Assembly: GCA_012838125.1 (NCBI GenBank) | Contig: DUPW01000027.1 | Location: 1 to 33,149 of the forward strand | Origin: Papillibacter sp. | Lineage (GTDB): Bacteria > Bacillota > Clostridia > Oscillospirales > Oscillospiraceae | Length of the DNA: 33,149 nucleotides | Direction: 5' to 3' | Part shown: positions 1 through 7,130 of the stretch, one piece after another | How the letters are laid out: every line of letters begins with the position of its first letter | Numbering within the stretch: position 1 is the first letter of the stretch | Position numbers and translations under genes: made by a program | The notes under the pieces: generated by a model | Database searches by the model: none | Seen by the model: only the letters and a program-made list of their open reading frames with translations | Told to the model about the DNA's origin: nothing

Positions 1-13
1 AATAACGCAGATT

Positions 14-51
14 TGCCGCAAAGCGGCACGAAACAGCGCCGCTTTGCGGCA
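14..51. repeat. 14-bp inverted repeat upstream of the ABC-F gene
   Basis: TGCCGCAAAGCGGC (14-27) is perfectly complementary to GCCGCTTTGCGGCA (38-51) across a 10-base loop. Each arm is itself nearly palindromic (GCCGC-AAA-GCGGC). No T-run follows, so this could be the terminator stem of a gene left of the window read from the other strand, or a leader hairpin of the following gene. Confidence 0.6.
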
Positions 52-90
52 TAATACGACTCATTACTCTAGAATGGATGATTTAACCCA

Positions 91-1692
91 ATGATAACAG
101 TTTCTAACCTCAGCCTTCAATTCGGAGGAACCCCTCTCTTTTCCCACGTTGACCTGCAGTTTTCCGCCGGTAACTGCTACGGCGTCATCGGCGCTAACGG
201 CGCCGGCAAATCCACCTTTTTAAGAATCCTCGCCGGCGAACTGGAGCCTTCCTCCGGCAGCGTGGAGATTAAAAAGAACGTACGTATGTCCGTCCTCAAA
301 CAGGACCAGTTTATGTACGACGAGTACACCGTCATCCAGACGGTCATCATGGGCAACCAGCGCCTGTATGAAGTCAGTCAGGAGAAGGACGCCCTCTACT
401 CTAAAGAGGATTTCACCGAAGAAGACGGCAACCGCGCCGCCGAACTGGAGGAGGAGTTTGCCGAGCTGGGCGGATGGGAAGCGGAATCGAATGCCTCCCA
501 GCTGCTTCAGGGCCTCGGTATCCCCACCGCCCTCCATGAAACGCCCATGGCGGACCTCGACCCCCGCCAGAAGGTGAAGGTCCTGCTGGCTCAGGCCCTT
601 TTCGGCTCGCCGGACATTATCCTCTTAGACGAGCCCACCAACAACCTCGACGTCAACTCTGTGGTCTGGCTGGAGGACTTCCTCCTCGACTATGAGGGGA
701 CCGTCATCGTCGTCTCCCATGACCGCCACTTCCTCAACACCGTCTGCACCCACATCGTGGACATCGACTACGGCAAGATTAAGATGTACGTGGGCAACTA
801 CGACTTCTGGTACGACGCCTCCCAGCTCATGCAGAAGCTCATTCGGGAGCAAAACCGCAAGAGCGAGGAGAAAATCCGGGAGCTGGAGGAGTTTATCCGC
901 CGCTTCTCCGCCAATAAGTCCAAGTCCCGTCAGGCCACGTCCCGCCGCAAGCTGCTGGAGAAAATCCAGCTCGAGGACATCCCCGCCTCCTCCCGCCGGT
1001 ACCCCTGGGTGGGCTTTAAGATGGAGCGGGAGCCGGGTAAGGACAGGCTCTTCGTCACGGAGGTCTCCAAGACCATTGACGGAGTGAAAATCCTCGACAA
1101 TGTCAGCTTCATCATGGGCAAGGAGGACAAAATCGTCTTCATCGGGGACAACGAAATCGCCATCACCACCATGTTCAAAATCCTCGCCGGCGAAATGGAG
1201 CCGGACGAGGGCTCCGTCAAGTGGGGCGTCTCCACCACGCAGGCCTACTTCCCCAAGGACAACTCTGAGTATTTTGACGACAATGATCTGCCCATCATGG
1301 ACTGGATGCGCCAGTTTAGCGAGGACAAGCGGGAGAGCCACCTGCGGACGTTCCTCGGAAGAATGCTCTTCTCGGGGGACGATGTGTACAAGCCCGTAAA
1401 CGTCCTCTCCGGAGGCGAGAGGGTGCGCTGTATGCTCTCGAAAATGATGCTCTCGGGGGCCAGCATCCTGCTGTTTGACCAGCCCACAAACCACTTAGAT
1501 CTTGAGAGTATCGCCGCCCTCAACAACGGCATGGTGGAGTTTAAGGGCAACATCATCTTCACCACCCACGATCACCAGCTCATCCAAACGGTGGCCAACC
1601 GCATCATCGAGTTTACGCCGGAGGGCACGATTATCGACCACCGTATGACCTACGACGATTACATTGAATCCCAGCGCAGCAAGCAGGCGTAA
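91..1692 (+). CDS. ABC-F family ATPase (YkpA/YbiT type), second ATP site degenerate
   Basis: Soluble ABC-F protein of 533 residues: two ATPase domains joined by a charged linker (about 240-315) and no membrane segments. The family acts on the ribosome, in translation rescue or antibiotic protection. Domain 1 has an intact Walker A (GANGAGKST, 34-42), Walker B with catalytic Glu (IILLDE, E181) and H210, but its signature is LDPRQ (156-160) instead of LSGGE. Domain 2 has an intact LSGGE (439-443), but its Walker A reads GDNEIAITT (352-360, Ile where Lys is expected) and its Walker B reads LLFDQ (Gln464 where Glu is expected). The changed motifs all fall in one composite site. The start has only a weak GGATGA ribosome site 9 bases upstream. 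It is followed by a strong terminator. The exact subfamily is judged by resemblance. Confidence 0.93.
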   Translation: MITVSNLSLQFGGTPLFSHVDLQFSAGNCYGVIGANGAGKSTFLRILAGELEPSSGSVEIKKNVRMSVLKQDQFMYDEYTVIQTVIMGNQRLYEVSQEKDALYSKEDFTEEDGNRAAELEEEFAELGGWEAESNASQLLQGLGIPTALHETPMADLDPRQKVKVLLAQALFGSPDIILLDEPTNNLDVNSVVWLEDFLLDYEGTVIVVSHDRHFLNTVCTHIVDIDYGKIKMYVGNYDFWYDASQLMQKLIREQNRKSEEKIRELEEFIRRFSANKSKSRQATSRRKLLEKIQLEDIPASSRRYPWVGFKMEREPGKDRLFVTEVSKTIDGVKILDNVSFIMGKEDKIVFIGDNEIAITTMFKILAGEMEPDEGSVKWGVSTTQAYFPKDNSEYFDDNDLPIMDWMRQFSEDKRESHLRTFLGRMLFSGDDVYKPVNVLSGGERVRCMLSKMMLSGASILLFDQPTNHLDLESIAALNNGMVEFKGNIIFTTHDHQLIQTVANRIIEFTPEGTIIDHRMTYDDYIESQRSKQA

Positions 1693-1707
1693 ACCTAGAT
1701 AAAAATA

Positions 1708-1742
1708 AAGGCACACGGCAAAAATGCCGTGTGCCTTTTTCT
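1708..1742 (+). terminator. Rho-independent terminator after the ABC-F gene
   Basis: GGCACACGGCA and TGCCGTGTGCC form an 11-bp stem with an AAAA loop, followed by TTTTTCTTTT. It starts 16 bases after the ABC-F stop. The A-rich left flank could also serve the facing gene. Confidence 0.9.
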
Positions 1743-1837
1743 TTTGCCGCTTTCCCATGCGGCTTTTTCTTATTCTGTCCTGCCGATTACGGCGTCATGA
1801 CATAGTCTGCCCAGCAAAAGCAGTTTCATGCATTATT

Positions 1838-2740
1838 TTATTCTTGGCTTGCATCGAGGGGAGCGTCGCTTTTTTCCTTCGGACCCGTCAGTTCATTGAC
1901 AAGGGTGGAGCCGAGCACCAGCACGGCGCCGATAACGCTCCAGAGGCCAACCGTCTCCCGAAGGAAAACGGCGGAGAGAAATATGGCAAGGACGGGGTCG
2001 AGGTAGCTGAGAAGCGCCACCGTCTGGGCGGGAAGATGCTCCACGCTTCCAAAAAAGCAGGCGAAGGCCACGCCTGTGTGGAGGACGCCCACAATGAGGA
2101 TAAGAAGCATCACCGCCGGTGTGAAGGTCAGGCTCTGGGCGCTTTCCGTCAGCAGGACGTAGGGGATAAGGACGATAAACGCCGCAGAAAGCTGGATGAT
2201 GGTCTTATCAAAGGGGGAGACGCCGCGGACGGTTTTGTTCAGGACTGTGACGCAGGCGTAAAACACCGCCGCCCCAAGGCCGCACAAAATCCCCCGAAAG
2301 TCGCCGCCACCGCCGCCGGCCTGCAGGACGCCGGAGATGAGCACCATGCCCCCAAGGGCGACAAGGACGCAGGCGAGCTTTTTGACAGTGAGCTTCTCTT
2401 TGAAGAACAGGGGCGACAGGAGCGTGACGAAAATCGGCGCCATGTAGTAGCAGAGCGTCGCCGTCGCCACGGTTGTAAAACGGTACGATTCAAACAGGAG
2501 AATCCAGTTTACCGCCACGAACACGCCGGACAGGCACAGGGGCAAAAGATTTTTCCGCACCGTCTGCCACGCGATTTTCTCCCGTCTGATGAGTACAAAC
2601 AGAAGCAGAAACGCCGCGCCGATGACGCCCCGCACCATCGCCAGCGCCGCTGACGAGAGGGGGATATACCGCCGGGCGATGCCGATGGTGCTGAAGATGA
2701 GCATGGAGAGAATGAAATAGAGTTTTGGGTGCTTATTCAT
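1838..2740 (-). CDS. EamA/DMT-family transporter
   Basis: A 300-residue inner-membrane protein with about ten hydrophobic segments arranged as two five-helix EamA repeats (roughly 5-140 and 150-285). It has the usual family pattern: an early Gly/Ala/Ser-rich helix, PIFVTLLSPLFFKEKL near the middle, and a matching YLDPVLAIFLSAVFLRE in the second half. Such carriers export or import small metabolites; the substrate cannot be read from sequence. The ATG is preceded by AAAGGAACGAATCC, giving a ribosome site at normal distance. It lies downstream of the radical SAM gene on the same strand, 325 bases away, so it probably has its own promoter. The C-terminal tail is charged and cytosolic. Confidence 0.9.
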   Translation of the reverse strand: MNKHPKLYFILSMLIFSTIGIARRYIPLSSAALAMVRGVIGAAFLLLFVLIRREKIAWQTVRKNLLPLCLSGVFVAVNWILLFESYRFTTVATATLCYYMAPIFVTLLSPLFFKEKLTVKKLACVLVALGGMVLISGVLQAGGGGGDFRGILCGLGAAVFYACVTVLNKTVRGVSPFDKTIIQLSAAFIVLIPYVLLTESAQSLTFTPAVMLLILIVGVLHTGVAFACFFGSVEHLPAQTVALLSYLDPVLAIFLSAVFLRETVGLWSVIGAVLVLGSTLVNELTGPKEKSDAPLDASQE

Positions 2741-3065
2741 GGATTCGTTCCTTTGTATGTATTAAGCGGGATTCAACATCCCGTTTGCGTGATAATGAAG
2801 TAAATATTGCAGTTCCCTTTGGCCTGCGCTGCGCGACAGCCCCGTGCGTAACCGTCTGCACGGGCAGATGCGGGTCTGCGTGAGCCAGCGTGGCTTGCGG
2901 CCGCGCCCCGCGTGCGCCAATCCGCCTAGTCCCCCCCATAAAGGGATGGCACGGGTATATAGCCCGAAGGCTCCCTTTAGCGATGCCGCCATGACCTTGT
3001 GGGGTGTCAGGCTGATGCCCCTTTGGCAGTTATCTTCTGTAAAGCGGGCAAGCCCGCAATCGGGG
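2741..3065. other. GC-rich structured intergenic region
   Basis: No convincing gene. It holds several perfect or near-perfect hairpins: CGGGAT/ATCCCG (2766-2782), CTGC/GCAG around 2855-2870, AAAGGGA/TCCCTTT enclosing CGGG/CCCG (2939-2978), and GCGGGC-AA-GCCCGC (3047-3060). An open frame runs through it on the minus strand but begins inside the radical SAM gene in another frame and has no ribosome site. Base composition differs from the AT-richer promoters elsewhere in the window. Confidence 0.5.
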
Positions 3066-4799
3066 CTACGGAAGTACCTCCAGCGGAATTTCCCGAAGCG
3101 GCCAGCGCCCTGTGACGGGACTGCGTGCCTTCGGGTCGTAGTCGGCCCAGCAGAGGGTACCGGCACCGTAGAGGATGGCCGCGCCGCGGCGCACGCCCCT
3201 TCGGGGCGCCGTCTCAGGGTTTTTGCTGAGCCATTTCACCGCCCGGGTAAGCTGTTCGTCCTGCCGAATCAGGCAGGGCGGCAGACCGCCGGTGGAGTTT
3301 GTAGCGAGCCGGTCTTGCACCATGGCGTCCCGCAGCGTTTCCCTGTCCACGCCGGGCAGGTTTTCGCAGAAATCCTTAAACAGGGCGGTAAAGTCGTCTA
3401 ACGCCGCCCCCCGCGCCATCCCCGCCTGCTCGATGGCCTCACCGAGGCCCGTGTACAAGTCAAAGGGCGTCATGCCGCACACCCCGAGGACGTACGCCGC
3501 CGCGGTGCGAAAGCGCCCGCTGTTGTAGACTTTCTCCAGAGCGTTTTCCGTGCGGTGGAGCAGGCGGATATCGCCTTCCGTCAGCCATGGCGTCCGTATC
3601 ACCTCGTAAGGCGGCGTTTCATGGAACCGGCAGGGGTATTTGTCCCGCTCTGTGCGCATGGCGCTGCCGTGGAGGAGCTTTAAAAAACCCAGCTGCAGGT
3701 TATGGGCACCGAGGCTGTAGGCGGTATTAAAGCTCCCGGCAAAGGTGGGCAAATCCTCAAAGGGTAGCCCCGCGATAAGGTCGATGTGGATGTGCATACG
3801 CCCCATGTCCACAAGGCGGCGGATGTTTTCCTCAAGCCGCGCCGTGTCCGTTTTGCGGCGGATGGCCTCCAGTGTCTTTTCGTGAAAGGACTGCATACCA
3901 ATCTCAAGCTGCACGGCGCCGGGGGGCATCTGCTCTAAAAGCCCGAAGGTCTCCTCCCGCAAAATATCCCCCGCGATTTCAAAATGAAAGCAGGCACCCT
4001 CCGGAATCTCCCGTCCGTAACGGGCGAGGATAAAGCGGAGGATTTCATTGCAGTGCTCCGGGTTTGCGTTAAAGGTGCGGTCCACGAATTTAATTGTGCG
4101 CGCCCCGCTCTTTGCCAGTTTCAAGAGGTCCCCAAAGAGTGGGTCCATCTCAAAATATCGGGGCTTTTCGCCCCCCGAGAGGCAAAAGGCACAGCGGTAG
4201 GGGCAGCCCCGGCTTGTCTCAATATACGCGATACGCCCGCGCACGGCTTCTGCGTACCCCGCTGTCAGCGGGGAGGGCACGGAGCCTGTGAGATGGCAGG
4301 GCGGACGCTCTATTATGCCGCCGTCCGGTGTTCTGTAAGACAGCCCGGAGATGTTTTGCGACGCTTCCGGAGGGATGGGCCGTTCTGCGCCCTCCTTCAA
4401 TACGGCACGCAATAAGGCGGGAAAGCTCTCCTCCCCTTCACCGGCCAGAACAAAGTCTACGGCAGGGTTTTCCCGCAAAACCTCTCCGGCGCAGTAGCTT
4501 ACCTCCGGCCCGCCCAGCACGATGAGGACGCCAGGCAGGGCTTCCCTCAGGCGGCGGCAGAGGGTGAGGGTCTTTGTGATGTTCCAGATATAGCAGGAAA
4601 AGCCCACAAGGGCGGGGCGCTCCGCCAAAATGCGCGAGAGCATCTCGTCGTCCGCCTGATTGATGTTGCCTTCCACGATGCGCACCCGCTCATAAAGCTC
4701 CGGCGCAAAGGCCAGCACCCCCGCCGCAAGACACCACGGGGCGGGCGATAAGTGGACGTATTTTGCGTTTAAGACGCTGAGCACCGCATTTCCTTCCAA
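3066..4799 (-). CDS. B12-binding-domain radical SAM protein (DUF4080-like)
   Basis: A 577-residue protein. The N-terminus (about 3-135) looks like a cobalamin-binding Rossmann domain (ALVGFSCYIWN, VLIVLGGPEVSY, VDFVLAGEGEE). The radical SAM core carries the 4Fe-4S cysteines in RGCPYRCAFC (C199, C203, C206) and later family motifs (FVDRTFNAN, LEIGMQS, HIDLIAGLPFED). The C-terminal third matches what I recall of DUF4080. This class does radical methyl transfer or rearrangement with S-adenosylmethionine; the substrate is unknown. I chose the TTG start at 4799 because GGAGGAAGAGCC sits directly before it; the next in-frame candidate, a GTG, lacks such a site. The classic DxHxxG cobalamin motif was not seen, so B12 use is uncertain. 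Confidence 0.88.
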   Translation of the reverse strand: MEGNAVLSVLNAKYVHLSPAPWCLAAGVLAFAPELYERVRIVEGNINQADDEMLSRILAERPALVGFSCYIWNITKTLTLCRRLREALPGVLIVLGGPEVSYCAGEVLRENPAVDFVLAGEGEESFPALLRAVLKEGAERPIPPEASQNISGLSYRTPDGGIIERPPCHLTGSVPSPLTAGYAEAVRGRIAYIETSRGCPYRCAFCLSGGEKPRYFEMDPLFGDLLKLAKSGARTIKFVDRTFNANPEHCNEILRFILARYGREIPEGACFHFEIAGDILREETFGLLEQMPPGAVQLEIGMQSFHEKTLEAIRRKTDTARLEENIRRLVDMGRMHIHIDLIAGLPFEDLPTFAGSFNTAYSLGAHNLQLGFLKLLHGSAMRTERDKYPCRFHETPPYEVIRTPWLTEGDIRLLHRTENALEKVYNSGRFRTAAAYVLGVCGMTPFDLYTGLGEAIEQAGMARGAALDDFTALFKDFCENLPGVDRETLRDAMVQDRLATNSTGGLPPCLIRQDEQLTRAVKWLSKNPETAPRRGVRRGAAILYGAGTLCWADYDPKARSPVTGRWPLREIPLEVLP

Positions 4800-4834
4800 G
4801 GCTCTTCCTCCACATCGGCTCGATAAGTGAGCTT

Positions 4835-4863
4835 ATTATACCACAAGCTCCTGTAACGGTGCA
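4835..4863 (-). promoter_or_regulatory. Promoter of the radical SAM gene
   Basis: On the minus strand TATAAT (4835-4840) is preceded by TGG, an extended -10. A weak -35 (TGCACC, 4858-4863) lies 17 bases away. It is 36 bases from the TTG start. The 35-base repeat array begins just behind the -35. Confidence 0.6.
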
Positions 4864-4866
4864 TGG

Positions 4867-5111
4867 AAATCGCCCTTCCGGCCCGCTTTTCACCGCACCA
4901 TACAGGGTGCGCCGTACCTTCTTCACACCGTTCCATCCATGGCACGTTGTACCCACTTCGCACCGCTCCATCCATGGCACGCTATACCCACTTCGCACCG
5001 CTCCACCCATGGCACGCTGTACCCACTTCGCACCGCTCCACCCATGGCACGCTGTACCCACTTCGCACCGTCCCATCCATGGCACGATGTACCCACTTCT
5101 GCCCCACGCCC
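4867..5111. repeat. 35-bp tandem repeat array
   Basis: Head-to-tail 35-base units. Each begins CCATGGCACG, continues with (C/T)TGTACCCACTTCGCACCG and ends (C/T)(T/C)CCA(T/C). Best units start at 4937, 4972, 5007, 5042 and 5077, the middle ones differing at only one to four bases. A degenerate unit (about 26 of 35 matches) precedes at 4902, and a fainter one in register starts at 4867. After 5098 the pattern decays; ACCCACTT recurs once more at 5118. There are no spacers, so it is not CRISPR. The length is not a multiple of three and no frame has a ribosome site, so it is not a protein repeat. It lies between divergent radical SAM and MarR genes. Confidence 0.9.
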
Positions 5112-5340
5112 GCCCGCACCCACTTTTGCATCCTGATATTAAGCACCTTCTCACCATGTTTCCTTCCCGCCCGCTCCCGCTTTAGCGCCACCTTACCAGC
5201 GCCGCCTTTTGCAGCCCATTTCCCCCGCGCCCCTTCGCATCTCCTTCCCACCTGCTCCGCTCTGCGCCACCTCTCCATCCGCCCGCCTTTTGCACCCCAT
5301 TTCCCTCGCTCCATTCCTCACCCATTCTTTAAAAAACCCC
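5112..5340. repeat. Pyrimidine-rich region with a degenerate ~79-bp duplication
   Basis: The plus strand is strongly C+T biased. A block beginning GCGCCACCT and containing GCCTTTTGCA(G/C)CCCATTTCCC occurs at about 5185 and again at about 5264, an offset of 79 bases, with several differences. It continues the repetitive character of the 35-base array but is a different sequence. No gene was seen. Confidence 0.55.
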
Positions 5341-5369
5341 TTGACGTCTGAAACCTTGCCCGTTATAAT
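5341..5369 (+). promoter_or_regulatory. Promoter of the MarR gene
   Basis: TTGACG (5341-5346), a 17-base spacer and TATAAT (5364-5369): a near-consensus housekeeping promoter 56 bases upstream of the MarR start codon. Confidence 0.9.
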
Positions 5370-5386
5370 AATTAACACTGTTAATT
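5370..5386. promoter_or_regulatory. MarR operator palindrome
   Basis: AATTAACACTGTTAATT is a perfect 8-1-8 inverted repeat directly abutting the -10 box and covering the probable transcription start. Its size and position are typical of MarR-family autorepression sites. Binding by the adjacent regulator is inferred. Confidence 0.8.
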
Positions 5387-5425
5387 GTTTTTTTGCTAAA
5401 CTAAACGCATAAGGAGGTTGCGGTT

Positions 5426-5893
5426 ATGGAGCAGAAAAAAGGGTCGCGCCTGATATCTTCCCTCATGAATATGCGCCGGCAGCTGGTGCCGCTCATTGAC
5501 GCCGGCACCGGGGAGCTTTCCCACGGGGAGTATCTCGTTTTACGAAACATCGGGCGCGGGCAGGGCCGGCTTTACGGGCAGGAGGGGCCGGTGAAGGCCG
5601 CAAAGCTATCCGAGCTGCTTGAGGTGTCCCGTCCCGCCATCACACGCATCTTAAACGGCCTTGAAAACCGAGGCTATATCACCCGTCACATCGACAAAGC
5701 GGACAGGCGCAGCATCAACATCGCGCTGACGGACACCGGCCGGAGAGCTCTCGACGCGGCAAACCAGCGGATTTCCGCCACGGCTGACCGGCTCGTCTCC
5801 TCTCTGGGGGACGAGGACGCGGAAAAGCTCATCCAGCTGCTCGACCGGCTCACGGAAATCTACACGGGCATGCTCCATGAGAAGGGGCACTGA
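5426..5893 (+). CDS. MarR-family transcriptional regulator
   Basis: A 155-residue winged-helix regulator of the MarR family, expected to act as a dimer. Residues about 50-115 form the DNA-binding region: AAKLSELLEVSRPAITRIL is the helix-turn-helix, and the wing carries the typical basic motif (HIDKADRRSINIALTDTGRR). The N- and C-terminal helices should form the dimer interface and ligand pocket. The ATG follows AAGGAGG at normal distance. A strong promoter and a palindrome lie just upstream, so it probably represses itself and the following hydrolase gene, which begins 4 bases after the stop. The inducing ligand is unknown. Confidence 0.95.
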   Translation: MEQKKGSRLISSLMNMRRQLVPLIDAGTGELSHGEYLVLRNIGRGQGRLYGQEGPVKAAKLSELLEVSRPAITRILNGLENRGYITRHIDKADRRSINIALTDTGRRALDAANQRISATADRLVSSLGDEDAEKLIQLLDRLTEIYTGMLHEKGH

Positions 5894-5897
5894 AGCC

Positions 5898-6833
5898 ATG
5901 AAGAAGACTCAGAAAAGAAAGGGCGTCAAGTGGGCGGTGCTCATCCTCGTTGCGGCGGCGGCCGTGGGCGTGATTTGGCATACAATCGGAAGCCTGAAAA
6001 ACAGGTCTTTTCTCCTCCGCCTGACCGTCGGCGGAAACGAGAATGTCCGGCTTCTAAACCGGCTCAATGAGATCTGGACGCTGCCGGAGGACTTCTCTTT
6101 AGACGTCATTGAAGTGGACGAGCTCACAATGGAGTGGGTCCAAAAGGAGAACGAATCACCCCAAAACGCCATTTTGCAGCTGCACGGCGGCGCCTATATC
6201 CGCTCCCTGAAAGACAACGGGCAGACATACCGGCGTGCGGCGGTGCAGTACGCAAAGTTAAGCGGAGCCGGCGTTTTGACTGTGGATTACCGCGTGGCAC
6301 CGGAGCATCCCTACCCCGCCGCACTGGAGGACGCCTTAAAGGCCTACGACTACCTGATGGAACAGGGCTACTCCCCTGAGCGCATTATCATTGCGGGGGA
6401 CTCCGCCGGCGGCGGCCTTGCACTGGCGACGGCTCTTTACTTAAGAGACCATGACATGCCCATGCCCGCCGGCATCATCACCATGTCGGCATGGACAAAC
6501 CTCAACTACAAGCGGTGGACGCCGCCCTACGCAGTTGGCGCGCGCGCCGACGACCCCTATATATCCCCCGCCTACGGCGCCTATCACGGTTTTCCTCCCA
6601 TGCTCATGCAGGTTGGCGGAGACGAAAAACTCCTCGATGACACCACCCGCGTGGCGCAAAAGGCGAAGGATGCCGGCGCCGAGCTGACGCAGACCACGTA
6701 CCCCGGCATGTTCCACGTGTTTCAAATGCTGTTTCCGGAACTGCCCGAAGCCAACACGGCCTGGGACGAGGTGAAAACCTTTATGGATACCGTTTTTCCC
6801 GAAATCGACCGCGATGTAGATGCCCGAGTCTAA
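5898..6833 (+). CDS. Alpha/beta hydrolase (hormone-sensitive-lipase-like esterase), membrane-anchored
   Basis: A 311-residue esterase/lipase-like enzyme. After a basic N-terminus there is one hydrophobic segment (about 11-28), so the enzyme is probably outside the membrane. The fold shows the oxyanion-hole motif HGGAY (96-100), the nucleophile elbow GDSAGG with Ser169, an acid residue in GGDEKLLDD (about 242-247) and the catalytic His in FHVF (about 273). These are hallmarks of the HSL (type IV) group, which hydrolyses small esters. I chose the ATG at 5898 (MKKTQKRKG) over the one at 5877, which overlaps the regulator; GAAGGGG precedes it. It forms an operon with MarR, suggesting detoxification or release of the MarR ligand. 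Confidence 0.9.
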   Translation: MKKTQKRKGVKWAVLILVAAAAVGVIWHTIGSLKNRSFLLRLTVGGNENVRLLNRLNEIWTLPEDFSLDVIEVDELTMEWVQKENESPQNAILQLHGGAYIRSLKDNGQTYRRAAVQYAKLSGAGVLTVDYRVAPEHPYPAALEDALKAYDYLMEQGYSPERIIIAGDSAGGGLALATALYLRDHDMPMPAGIITMSAWTNLNYKRWTPPYAVGARADDPYISPAYGAYHGFPPMLMQVGGDEKLLDDTTRVAQKAKDAGAELTQTTYPGMFHVFQMLFPELPEANTAWDEVKTFMDTVFPEIDRDVDARV

Positions 6834-7045
6834 GACGGGACGGGCGCAGCCGTCTCAGGTGCGCCCATGACGGTTTTGCCCGCTCCCCGTCCAACAGGGC
6901 GGTTTGACCGCCCATTGCCCATGAATCCGGCAAACAGGGGAAAACTTCGGCGGGATACGGAAAAATTTAAAGTTTCGTCATTGTTTTTTCCCGCAAAGGG
7001 TTTATGATAACAGAATGTGCCCCTTCTTTTGGAAACTGGCGCAAC

Positions 7046-7089
7046 GGGCGCAAAAACCGGCATCATGATGCGCCGGCGCTTTTTCGCCC
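7046..7089. repeat. Imperfect inverted repeat before the ABC fusion gene
   Basis: GGGCG-AAAAA-CCGG-ATCA is mirrored by TGAT-CCGG-TTTTT-CGCCC with small bulges, centred on TCATGA. It could be a terminator for the MarR-hydrolase operon, since a T-run lies in the right arm, or a regulatory hairpin in the leader of the ABC gene. The rest of 6834-7130 shows no gene. Confidence 0.5.
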
Positions 7090-7130
7090 CTTCTTTTTAA
7101 GCGTAGAGATAAACAGAAAGGATGTCTCGA

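Noticed and set aside
625-1494. 289-residue antisense frame opposite the ABC-F gene
   Set aside because: A shadow frame with no family resemblance and no ribosome site.
2762-3166. 134-residue minus-strand frame between the radical SAM and DMT genes
   Set aside because: It starts inside the radical SAM gene in another frame, lacks a ribosome site and reads through structured spacer DNA.
4867-5111. CRISPR array
   Set aside because: The units are directly joined 35-base repeats without variable spacers, and no cas genes are present.
4859-5351. Protein-coding frames across the tandem repeats
   Set aside because: Several frames on both strands stay open only because the repeat lacks stops; none has a ribosome site.
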